From Granulicella sp. L60 (lineage in GTDB: Bacteria > Acidobacteriota > Terriglobia > Terriglobales > Acidobacteriaceae), in contig NZ_LMUR01000018.1 of the NCBI RefSeq assembly GCF_009765825.1, forward strand, positions 1,340,489 to 1,404,488: a stretch of 64,000 bases of DNA, in the 5' to 3' direction. Below the pieces are notes generated by a model. The model worked only from the letters and a program-made list of their open reading frames with translations. It did not search any database and was not told the DNA's origin. Position 1 is the first letter of the stretch, and every line of letters begins with the position of its first letter. A program made the translations under genes and the position numbers. Of the stretch, positions 52,677 to 60,596 are shown in pieces.

Positions 52677-53582
52677 ATGTCGACACAAAATGCTATTGCG
52701 GGCCCAACGTCGAAAACATCAATCTTCGAGTTCAGCAATCCACGCTTTCGCGAAGACTTTGATGAGAGGCCGTTCGAGTTCAAGCACAGCTTCACTTCCG
52801 ATCATCCTTTATTTTCGCGCGAACGAATGCGTCGTCTTCTTAATAACTCAACTACAAAAAATAATGTTTACTACAATGCCGGAGATATTCGTGTTGATCA
52901 ACGCTGGGATGCCGTCCCCGAACGAACCAAACCGGTGGAAGAGGTTTTTGACTCATTAGAAAATTCTGGAGCATGGATTGCACTACTCCGAGTCGATCAA
53001 GATCCTGAGTACAACGTACTGCTTGAAGACTCACTAGCGGAGATAAAGAAATTAAGCGGACGCGAGATCGACGATGACAAAAAGACGCAGGAGGCGGACA
53101 TCTACATTACCTCGCCGGGCCGCGTCACAATGTATCACATCGACCCTATCTGTAACTTTCTCATGCAGGTCAGCGGTGAAAAACAGATTCACATCTTCGA
53201 TCGTAACGACCGCGAGGTGCTGCCTGAAGAGGATCTCGAGCGCTATTGGACGTTGAAGGATTATGCAGCTACTTATCCACCGGAACTGGAACATCGCGCC
53301 GAGGTATTCACCCTGCGTCCGGGCACCGGTGTTCACATTCCACTTAATAATCCGCACTGGTTGAAGAACGGAAACGATATCTCCGTTTCTCTAAGCATCA
53401 ACTACCAATATAAGGATAAGCGACGCAAAGACGTTTATCAGGCAAATTATTATCTCCGCAAAATGGGCATGAAACCAAGACCTATGGGTAGTTCGGAGCT
53501 CGTTGATCAGATGAAGGTTTCGGCAGTCGGTGTAAGTCGAGCGGTAAGTTCAAAACTAAGAGCGCTAAGGCCAAAAACGTAG
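52677..53582 (+). CDS. JmjC/cupin-like Fe(II) dioxygenase, paralogue 2
   Basis: 301 residues from the second ATG (52677), seven bases after AGGAG. Triad: YITSPGRVTMYHIDPICNFL (His154, Asp156) and GTGVHIPLNNPHWLKNG (His220 or His227). Aligns by eye with paralogue 1 along the whole length (GDI.VDQ, IHIFDRNDRE.LP.E.LE.YW, YQANYYLRKMGMKP), with a different first 40 residues. The pair therefore arose by duplication and now shares one control region. Lies upstream of the ABC exporter on the same strand. Confidence 0.82.
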   Translation: MSTQNAIAGPTSKTSIFEFSNPRFREDFDERPFEFKHSFTSDHPLFSRERMRRLLNNSTTKNNVYYNAGDIRVDQRWDAVPERTKPVEEVFDSLENSGAWIALLRVDQDPEYNVLLEDSLAEIKKLSGREIDDDKKTQEADIYITSPGRVTMYHIDPICNFLMQVSGEKQIHIFDRNDREVLPEEDLERYWTLKDYAATYPPELEHRAEVFTLRPGTGVHIPLNNPHWLKNGNDISVSLSINYQYKDKRRKDVYQANYYLRKMGMKPRPMGSSELVDQMKVSAVGVSRAVSSKLRALRPKT

Positions 53583-53606
53583 GCATACAACAAATTGTGA
53601 CTTCTT

Positions 53607-53624
53607 ATGCGTAGCGCATTTTTT
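53607..53624 (+). terminator. Weak hairpin with T tract after paralogue 2
   Basis: ATGCG-TAG-CGCAT followed by TTTTT. The stem is only five pairs, so it may slow rather than stop transcription into the exporter. Confidence 0.3.
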
Positions 53625-53671
53625 ACGTACTCTCAAAGCCCAAAATGATTGCTCGTTGAAAGAGAGCTTCG

Positions 53672-53749
53672 ATGCAGTCAATTGCACACATAGCCCCGAG
53701 CTCCTGGATGACTGAACATGGCCGCACATATATGGCTTTCAAAAAATGA
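53672..53749 (+). CDS. Tiny ORF (25 aa) directly ahead of the ABC exporter
   Basis: ATG 53672 to TGA 53747-53749, reading MQSIAHIAPSSWMTEHGR then TYMAFKK. Upstream GAAAGAGAG could serve as a weak ribosome binding site. It stops 11 bases before the exporter's preferred ATG (53761), and its TGA overlaps an earlier in-frame ATG (53746) of that gene. It may be a leader peptide, a small secreted-peptide precursor, or chance; sequence alone cannot tell. Confidence 0.3.
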   Translation: MQSIAHIAPSSWMTEHGRTYMAFKK

Positions 53750-53760
53750 AGGAAGCCGCC

Positions 53761-55557
53761 ATGAACTCCTCGCATCCAAAGCCAAGGTTGAATAAAGTAA
53801 CCGGCCTGATCAGCAGTCTAGTGAGGCCACATCGCTTTCCGCTGGTCGTAAGTCTTCTGCTAATAATCGTGGAGCGCTTCTGCAGCTTCGCTGTGCCCAT
53901 CTCCTCTCGCTACCTGATCAATGATGTTATGTATCAGCACCAAGCAAAAGATCTTCCGATAATCATCGGTGCGGTCATTCTTGCTACTTCTCTTGGTGCC
54001 CTCATTACCTATGTTCTGGATCGATATCTTGCCGTGACCGGCCAGCGCCTTGTCACGGAACTGCGCACTCAGGTGCAGGAGCACGTTGGCCGACTACCTA
54101 TCTCTTTTTATGATAAAAACCGCACTGGCGCACTAGTAGCCCGAATCATGACCGACGTCGAGAGTATGCGCAATCTCATCGGCGCGGGCCTTCTAGATTT
54201 TCTCGGAGGTATCTTTACCGCAGTCATCGCCCTTGGCATCCTCTTGCGCATCAGCCTTCTCATGACTGCCCTGACTGTCTGTATCATCCTCGCCCTCGGA
54301 TGGTTCTTGAAGCACGCCTTCGGAATTACGCGACCTCTTTTTCGTGAGCGTTCACGCATCAATGCAGAGGTAACGGGTCGTCTTACCGAGTCGCTTGGGG
54401 GCATACGTGTGGTTAAGGGCTACCATGCTGAAGCGAGTGAAGCCCGCATTTTTTCTGAAGGCGCTCACCGGTTGCTTGAGAACATCACCCTATCGATCAA
54501 CGCGCAGGCGTTCATGTCGCTTTGCAAGACTATGGTCCTCGGTGTTGTCGCCGCCCTCATTATGTATCTCGGCGCAAAGGAGGTTGGATCGAATCATCTG
54601 GACGTCGGCAGCTATGTGGAATTTACGATGCTACTAGCCTTTATGGTCGCACCCATAGTGATGTCGGTGAATATTGGTACCCAACTCACTGAAGCTTTCG
54701 CCGGGCTTGATCGCACTTTGGAAGTTCTTAAAGAAGCCGAAGAGGACAGTGAGCCCACACGAACGCATCTCATGGAATCCGTCATCGGCCACATTGCTTT
54801 TCGCGATGTCACCTTCTCATATCTTCCCGGCAAAACTGTACTTCACGGACTCACATTCGATTCTCCACCCGGTACCGTCACGGCCCTCGTCGGTTCTTCG
54901 GGATCCGGCAAATCGACGGTCATCTCGCTGATCTGCGGTTTCCACAATGCGAACGGCGGCCAGGTGTCCGTTGACAACGTCGACCTTAGCACGATTCGCC
55001 TCGGCCGGTTCCGCGAGCAGCTGGGCGTTGTGTTACAGGAAACCTTCCTTTTTGATGGCACCATTCGGGAGAACGTTCTCTTCAGCCGGCCAGGGGCCAC
55101 TACGGCGCAACTTCTCGAAGCTTGTAGGATTGCACGCGTCGATGAGTTCGCCGAAAGCTTTCCCGACCAGTATGAAACCATTGTCGGGGAGAGAGGGGTC
55201 AAACTATCTGGCGGACAACGCCAACGTATCTCGATAGCCCGCGCCATCCTTGCCGATCCGCGCATCCTGATTCTCGACGAGGCTACCAGCTCACTCGATT
55301 CCGAGTCCGAAGCGCTGATCCAAAGCGGCCTCAAACATCTCATGCAGGGTCGGACAACTTTCGTAATTGCGCATCGCCTCTCGACCATTCGCAGGGCTGA
55401 TCAAATTCTCGTCTTAGAGAAAGGCCGAATCGTCGAGCGGGGCACTCACGAGTCTCTCTATCGAGAAGAGGGACGTTACTACGATTTCTACACGCGACAG
55501 CATGGCGTGGAAGCCAATCTTTTTCTTGCTCCCGGCGAAGGCGACAAAATCATGTAG
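53761..55557 (+). CDS. MsbA-type ABC exporter (fused membrane and ATPase domains)
   Basis: 598 residues from ATG 53761 (GAAGGA upstream). Six-helix membrane domain (residues about 15-320, with LPISFYDKNRTGALVARIMT) then ATPase: Walker A GSSGSGKST near 377-385, Q-loop VVLQETFLFDGTIRENV, signature LSGGQRQRISIARA near 482, Walker B ILILDEATSSLD near 502-513, H-loop IAHRLS. No peptidase domain. Exports lipid-like molecules, glycolipids, drugs or small peptides. Follows JmjC paralogue 2 and precedes an outer-membrane barrel gene. Confidence 0.93.
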   Translation: MNSSHPKPRLNKVTGLISSLVRPHRFPLVVSLLLIIVERFCSFAVPISSRYLINDVMYQHQAKDLPIIIGAVILATSLGALITYVLDRYLAVTGQRLVTELRTQVQEHVGRLPISFYDKNRTGALVARIMTDVESMRNLIGAGLLDFLGGIFTAVIALGILLRISLLMTALTVCIILALGWFLKHAFGITRPLFRERSRINAEVTGRLTESLGGIRVVKGYHAEASEARIFSEGAHRLLENITLSINAQAFMSLCKTMVLGVVAALIMYLGAKEVGSNHLDVGSYVEFTMLLAFMVAPIVMSVNIGTQLTEAFAGLDRTLEVLKEAEEDSEPTRTHLMESVIGHIAFRDVTFSYLPGKTVLHGLTFDSPPGTVTALVGSSGSGKSTVISLICGFHNANGGQVSVDNVDLSTIRLGRFREQLGVVLQETFLFDGTIRENVLFSRPGATTAQLLEACRIARVDEFAESFPDQYETIVGERGVKLSGGQRQRISIARAILADPRILILDEATSSLDSESEALIQSGLKHLMQGRTTFVIAHRLSTIRRADQILVLEKGRIVERGTHESLYREEGRYYDFYTRQHGVEANLFLAPGEGDKIM

Positions 55558-55747
55558 ACAGGAAGAGGCTCTTTGGAAGCTTGCGATTACTATCGTTATA
55601 TTTTTCCTATAGATAAGTCGCATTCCTTTTCACGCTTCACGTCTTCCATGAAACACTTTATCGAAAATTGATCATGACATTCTAATGACACACTGCAGAC
55701 TGTCCAGTGACATATGTGCCAGAGCGTAGCGATAGATTTAGCACATT

Positions 55748-56806
55748 ATGCAATGTTTCTCGAACTCAAAATATGTTAAGCCGCTGCGGCGAATCGGCAC
55801 CGCCCTGTCGGTCTTTTGGATTTCGTTCTTTGTAGGTCCTTTAATTGCGCAAACTACTCCTCTAATCTCAGGAGGAGCAGGTTTTTTAACTTCTACAACT
55901 GCGGGCGCCACGACCTATCAGCCCATCGCTGTTCCTGTACTTGAAGCCCCGATTGGCCAGCACCTCCTTATCGAGTCGCGCGGCAACCTTGTAGAGACAG
56001 TTTCTCCTAGCGGCGGCGGCCAAGGGGGATATAACCACTCTCTTTTTCTGAGTCTTGCCTATCTACAAGCCGACTACATTGCCACGCCGCATCTAACTGT
56101 GGTGGGTGGTTACTTTCTCACACCCTTTGGAACCTACAACGAGCGTCTCACGCCGATCTGGATCGGCAATCTGGATGCTCCACTGATCTTCAGCATTGGT
56201 ACTATGGTCAGCGGTGCCGGGACAGGCGGCATGCTTAGGGGAAACGCATTTTCGTCAGATAAGATCTCCCTCAGCTACGCAGCATACTTCTCGGCAGGCA
56301 GCACCAATAAGGAATTCACCTCGACCCGCTCGGCGGGTGGCCAGATGTATGCATACTTTCCGGAGAAGCGCTTGGAAGTCGGTGCATCCTACGGTCGCCT
56401 GCTCGACGGCAAACAGACTAACTCCGTTGGAGGGCACGTCTGGTGGGAGCCGGCAAAGGTTCCTTTGAAGGTCCGCTCGGAATATGCACATGGCGCACAC
56501 TCACAGGGCTACTGGGTCGAAACCGACTACCGACTGTCACAGATCCACGGTGCCGAGAGCTTCTTCGGAAGGCTTGAGCCGATCTTCCGGATCCAGCAGA
56601 CCTTCCGTGAAAGTGCGCCAGATCGAACAGACTTTCTGCCTTCTGCCAACACGCAGCGAACTGATTTCCAGCTCGCCTACCACCTGCCGCACGAGGTGAG
56701 AGTTAACGCCACCTATGCGAGGCAGTTCTCCTCAACCGGCAATTTCAACATATGGGAGACCAGCGTCGTATATCGCTTTCTCTTTCCAGCCTGGAAGGGC
56801 AAATGA
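55748..56806 (+). CDS. Outer-membrane beta-barrel (porin-like) protein
   Basis: 352 residues. Signal peptide (ALSVFWISFFVGPLIAQ), then alternating amphipathic strands, e.g. YNHSLFLSLAYLQADYIATP, LTVVGGYFLTPFGTYNERL, QMYAYFPEKRLEVGASYGRL, ending in ETSVVYRFLFPAWKGK, close to a barrel end. Looks like a phosphate-selective-porin-like or uncharacterised barrel. Its TGA overlaps the ATG of a cytochrome c gene, so the two are translationally coupled. Confidence 0.75.
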   Translation: MQCFSNSKYVKPLRRIGTALSVFWISFFVGPLIAQTTPLISGGAGFLTSTTAGATTYQPIAVPVLEAPIGQHLLIESRGNLVETVSPSGGGQGGYNHSLFLSLAYLQADYIATPHLTVVGGYFLTPFGTYNERLTPIWIGNLDAPLIFSIGTMVSGAGTGGMLRGNAFSSDKISLSYAAYFSAGSTNKEFTSTRSAGGQMYAYFPEKRLEVGASYGRLLDGKQTNSVGGHVWWEPAKVPLKVRSEYAHGAHSQGYWVETDYRLSQIHGAESFFGRLEPIFRIQQTFRESAPDRTDFLPSANTQRTDFQLAYHLPHEVRVNATYARQFSSTGNFNIWETSVVYRFLFPAWKGK

Positions 56807-57105
56807 TGAAGCCACTTAAGATAATTTATTCAGCTCTGTTGTTGGCAGCGGCGCCGATGCTCTCCCAGACTGCAACCACTGTCCCTACGCAATCTAATTC
56901 AGCCACCGCTCAGGTGAAAAACAATATTGTCACCGCTCATGAGAGAGATGGGCAGCAAGTATTCGATCAGAATTGTTCACGCTGCCACAATACGCCTCAG
57001 GGATTCTCTCCGCGCATTGCAGGAACGGTTGCGCGGCACATGCGCGTCCGCGCCAATCTAAGCAAGGAAGACGAGCAGGCCATTCTGCGTTTTCTAAATC
57101 CATAG
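56803..57105 (+). CDS. Small exported monohaem cytochrome c
   Basis: 100 residues from ATG 56803, which overlaps the porin stop (ATGA); a second ATG follows at 56806. Signal peptide (IIYSALLLAAAPMLSQ), linker, then GQQVFDQNCSRCHNTPQGFS with haem-binding Cys58-x-x-Cys61-His62 and Met80 as the likely sixth ligand; C-terminal helix KEDEQAILRFL. Periplasmic electron carrier. Coupling to a barrel gene suggests electrons cross to, or a redox reaction at, the outer membrane. Confidence 0.85.
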   Translation: MMKPLKIIYSALLLAAAPMLSQTATTVPTQSNSATAQVKNNIVTAHERDGQQVFDQNCSRCHNTPQGFSPRIAGTVARHMRVRANLSKEDEQAILRFLNP

Positions 57106-57180
57106 AATGCTAATCCGTTGTAGCTTCCAATGCACATAGAGCCAGGCTTCTTGTTCGTCATTTGCAGAAAGGATCGATGA

Positions 57181-58437
57181 GTGAAATCTAAATATCTGCT
57201 CCATCCGATTCAAACAGCGAAAGCGGCCAAAGCTCTATTCTCGATACGACTTGGCATGTGGAAGTTCGCAAATCATGGCAGGCGTCGTTTCAAAGACGAC
57301 CCTCGCTATGATCTTCAAAACGTCACCGACGGATTTGCCGATCAAATTCATAGAGCTGACGATGATACAGAGCTGTTGGAGAGAATCTGTGCCGCCTACA
57401 GCAAAGCCGTCGAACAGCAACGGTCTGCGCCAAAGGCTTATATGGCAACCGACTGGTGGGAGCAGGTGTGTCGGCAAAGTCTAGGGCCTGTCACTCAAGC
57501 CTTGCTTACGCGAGATATCCCAGCCTTGCGGGCTATGTATCGGAATTTCTTTCGAAACTCCTGTTCGACAGGTCTGCTTGCGGCTCCGTTCGGCATGGCG
57601 AAGGCTTACTTTAGCGGAAACATCAAAGACTCCCATCGCCACTTCTACCTGAGCCACGTCTTATACCGCTATGACTATTGGAAAGAACAGACCGAAGCCC
57701 GTTTCCCCTTAGGCCATCTCTACGGCCCCGGAATTGGCAACCCCTTCGGTGTCCGTATCGACGGAACTCACATCCACGTCGGGGCGGAATACGCTCACTA
57801 TTGCTCCCATAGAATTGACAGCGCACTCGCCGCTGGCCCAGCGACGGTCGCCGAGATCGGCGGAGGATATGGCAGCATGGCGTATTACCTACTTCGTGAT
57901 CGCCCTGATCTTACCTATATCAGTTTTGATGTCCCTGAAAGCATCGCGCTCATCTCGTACTACTTATTGAGTTCCTTCCCAAATCTAAAATTTCTCCTCT
58001 ACGGGGAAGAGGCACTAACTCGCGAGACTCTCGCTAAAGTAGACGTCGCACTCATGCCCGTCTTTGAATTGGCAAAGATGCCGGCGGGCAGTGTTGACGC
58101 AACATTCAGCTCTCATTCAATGTCCGATCTTTCTACGGATGCTCTCGGAGAGTACCTTAAGAACATTGATCGAATGACCAAGGATGACTTCCTCTGCATC
58201 GGCAAGAAACAAGCAAGCGAATCAATCTCAGATCTCATCGCCAAGAAGCATAGCTCCTTTCAGCTTGTGGAGACTCGCACGTCCGGCTGGCACAGTCATA
58301 AGATCTCTGGCGCAGGCGTAGGCGGAGCAGCCGGTCTCGCGGCCTCAACGATGTTTGAGCAATGCTTCCGGCGACAACGGTCTCATGTCCCTCCACAAGA
58401 ATTGGTTCAGGAAAGTAAGAGAAGGGCTCACGCATGA
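57181..58437 (+). CDS. Putative sugar O-methyltransferase
   Basis: 418 residues from GTG 57181 (AGAAAGGAT upstream). N-terminal helical region with TDWWEQVCRQSLGP and YRYDYWKEQT, then a Rossmann fold with SAM motif TVAEIGGGYGSMAYYLL (about 222-238), FDVPESIALISYYLLSSFP and SSHSMSDLSTDALGEYLKNI. This is the layout of the putative sugar O-methyltransferase family (TIGR04371). Probably methylates a glycan before export. First of three closely spaced genes (gaps 33 and 55 bp). Confidence 0.82.
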   Translation: MKSKYLLHPIQTAKAAKALFSIRLGMWKFANHGRRRFKDDPRYDLQNVTDGFADQIHRADDDTELLERICAAYSKAVEQQRSAPKAYMATDWWEQVCRQSLGPVTQALLTRDIPALRAMYRNFFRNSCSTGLLAAPFGMAKAYFSGNIKDSHRHFYLSHVLYRYDYWKEQTEARFPLGHLYGPGIGNPFGVRIDGTHIHVGAEYAHYCSHRIDSALAAGPATVAEIGGGYGSMAYYLLRDRPDLTYISFDVPESIALISYYLLSSFPNLKFLLYGEEALTRETLAKVDVALMPVFELAKMPAGSVDATFSSHSMSDLSTDALGEYLKNIDRMTKDDFLCIGKKQASESISDLIAKKHSSFQLVETRTSGWHSHKISGAGVGGAAGLAASTMFEQCFRRQRSHVPPQELVQESKRRAHA

Positions 58438-58470
58438 ACTTCGTGAAGTTCGTCTGAAGGAGACGTTACA

Positions 58471-59520
58471 TTGTGGACTTCGAATAGAGTGCGTGAGACG
58501 ATCAAAAAAATTGTATTCGGGGAGACCTTTGTTCCACAGGAGTTCACCTTGGGGCTTCCTGATCCCCAGACAGAGATCAGCGTATGGCTGCAAGGCGCAG
58601 GTGCGCCCATGGATATAACTCAACGCCACTCTATGGTATGTGCCGCTCCACTCACTATCTGTGTGGGATTCGACTCCGAAGATTTGCCAAATGAAAATGA
58701 CCTGTTGCGGATGAAGCTAAGGCTTAACCGTCGGGACGGAGAGAAGCAGATACTAGGTGAGGTAGGACTCAAGCCAAGGTCCGTAATCTGCAGAGATAAG
58801 ATGAGTTTTGTGCTCTTCGAACCCCGCAGCTCTAAGAATTTCTGCCTTTCCAAAGCGCAACTGTGGACTCACTACCTGCTTCACGCATATCGGCAACGAC
58901 GCCGCGATAACACAAATGGAATTAGAATGACCTTCCTTGAAAGGCGAGCGACGATGGTGATGTTTATACGTCCTCACCCAATTGTGTTAGTCAGTGTCGG
59001 CAGCAACGATAACGGAAATATATTCCCGATGAATTTATTCGGTGACCTGGGTGAAGGATATTTCGGCTTTGCTCTGAGGACAGAGAGAGTTGCTGGAGAG
59101 TTAGTAGAGAACGCCGGGCATATCGCTATGAGCACTATGCCCCTGTCGCAGGGATCCATCGCATATCAACTTGCGAATAATCACACGAAGCAATCGATTG
59201 ACTGGAGTCAGCTTCCTTTTTCCTTAAAACCTTCACCCGAACGTAGCATTCCAGTTCCCGATTTTGCTGTGCGGGTAAGAGAGCTGGTTATTGAGGAAGT
59301 CTCCGAAATTGGAAGTCACCGTTTCTTTCTAGCGAAAATAGCTCGAGACGAAGTGCTGTCGGAGGCTTCAGTGTTCAGTTCGATCCATGGGTTTTATCAA
59401 TCATGGCGACTTAGGCAAATCCAAGAACGTAAGAAAGAGTTAGAGATGTCACTCGCGGTTGACGCATTGAGCAAACGCGGACGATATCGATCAGAGAAAA
59501 CTAAAGATATCATCCAATAG
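58471..59520 (+). CDS. Flavin-reductase-like (split-barrel FMN) domain protein
   Basis: 349 residues from TTG 58471, supported by GAAGGAG eight bases upstream and no nearby ATG. The recognisable part is at about 165-260: RPHPIVLVSVGSNDNGNIFP then MNLFGDLGEGYFGFALR, the DIM6/NTAB flavin-reductase-type FMN-binding barrel. The first 160 residues (GLPDPQTEISVWLQGAG and a DGEKQILGEVGLKPRS stretch) are not recognised. May supply reduced flavin or act as an oxidoreductase on the methylated product. Confidence 0.65.
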   Translation: MWTSNRVRETIKKIVFGETFVPQEFTLGLPDPQTEISVWLQGAGAPMDITQRHSMVCAAPLTICVGFDSEDLPNENDLLRMKLRLNRRDGEKQILGEVGLKPRSVICRDKMSFVLFEPRSSKNFCLSKAQLWTHYLLHAYRQRRRDNTNGIRMTFLERRATMVMFIRPHPIVLVSVGSNDNGNIFPMNLFGDLGEGYFGFALRTERVAGELVENAGHIAMSTMPLSQGSIAYQLANNHTKQSIDWSQLPFSLKPSPERSIPVPDFAVRVRELVIEEVSEIGSHRFFLAKIARDEVLSEASVFSSIHGFYQSWRLRQIQERKKELEMSLAVDALSKRGRYRSEKTKDIIQ

Positions 59521-59575
59521 TCGCGGCTTATGGAGCGATCGAAGTTTGCGCAAGGTGCTGAATCGAAGAACTGGG

Positions 59576-60556
59576 ATGATTGAATACATGCTAAAGCCAT
59601 TTCGTGAAATATACGCAAAGCATTTGGATCTGGGCTCCCTCAATGAGGAGATGAATGCACATGGCTACTTGTTTCTTAAGGGATTGATACCTGCTAAGGA
59701 CGTAAGGCGCCTACTAGATGAGATTGTAGAAATTCTGCATGTCGCGGAGTGGTTCATCAAGGATAGTGACCCCGCTTCTCGCGTTGTCAATATAAGCTCA
59801 GCATGTGGTGATCCTGATCCTGCATTCAAAAGTGTCTATGAAAAGGTGTTTAATCTGGAATCATTCCATGCTTTTACACATCAAGCTATTTTGCGCCAGG
59901 TAATGCATCAGCTCGTAGGATCGAACTTACTGATTCACCCAAAACCAGTTGGAAGATTAATATTTCCGAACTGCGAACGTCTGATTGTTCATGCGCATCA
60001 GGACCACAGGGCGATTTCGGGAGATTCCGAAAGCTATACGGTTTGGATGCCGCTACACGACTGCCCGCCGGAGCTAGGCCCGTTGCAAATCTTAGAGGCG
60101 TCTCATCGTTATGGTCTTCAGAGCGTTGATCCAGAGACAGGAATTATCCCGAAGGAGTCAGCGCAGGGTGCTGACTGGGTAGCGGGCCACCTAAACGCAG
60201 GCGACGTGCTGATCTTTCACAGTCTAACGGTGCACGCAGCCTCTGCGAACGTCTCCAACCAACTTCGCATATCGATGGATTGCAGATTTCAGAGCGCGGA
60301 ACGGCCAATCGATCCAGCGAATCTTGTGTTTCCGGGATCTTCCAAACAGAAGAGTTGGGAGAAGACATACAGCAACTGGCACTCTGAAAGTTTGAAGTAT
60401 TTTTGGACGAAGATGCCACTGAAGTTGAATCCTTCTAGAGCCGAGCTTGCAGAGCTTGCACAAACGTCGTCCTCTGAAAAGATGCGATCAAGATATGCGG
60501 CAATCCTGAGTCAGCTCGAATCGCAGCAGCTATCCCACACCCAAAATCCAACATAA
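59576..60556 (+). CDS. Phytanoyl-CoA dioxygenase (PhyH) family protein
   Basis: 326 residues from ATG 59576 (start uncertain, weak ribosome binding site). 2-Oxoglutarate/Fe(II) triad: HAHQDHRAISGDSES with His141 and Asp143, HSLTVHAAS with His220, and Arg231 (LRISMDCRF) for oxoglutarate. GYLFLKGLIPAKDVRRL is the typical opening. Hydroxylates a small molecule or lipid-like substrate. Third gene of the methyltransferase cassette; convergent with the flavoprotein that follows. Confidence 0.88.
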   Translation: MIEYMLKPFREIYAKHLDLGSLNEEMNAHGYLFLKGLIPAKDVRRLLDEIVEILHVAEWFIKDSDPASRVVNISSACGDPDPAFKSVYEKVFNLESFHAFTHQAILRQVMHQLVGSNLLIHPKPVGRLIFPNCERLIVHAHQDHRAISGDSESYTVWMPLHDCPPELGPLQILEASHRYGLQSVDPETGIIPKESAQGADWVAGHLNAGDVLIFHSLTVHAASANVSNQLRISMDCRFQSAERPIDPANLVFPGSSKQKSWEKTYSNWHSESLKYFWTKMPLKLNPSRAELAELAQTSSSEKMRSRYAAILSQLESQQLSHTQNPT

Positions 60557-60596
60557 TCCTGGAAACCCCACTCACACAGCCTCATATCTAAAAAAG

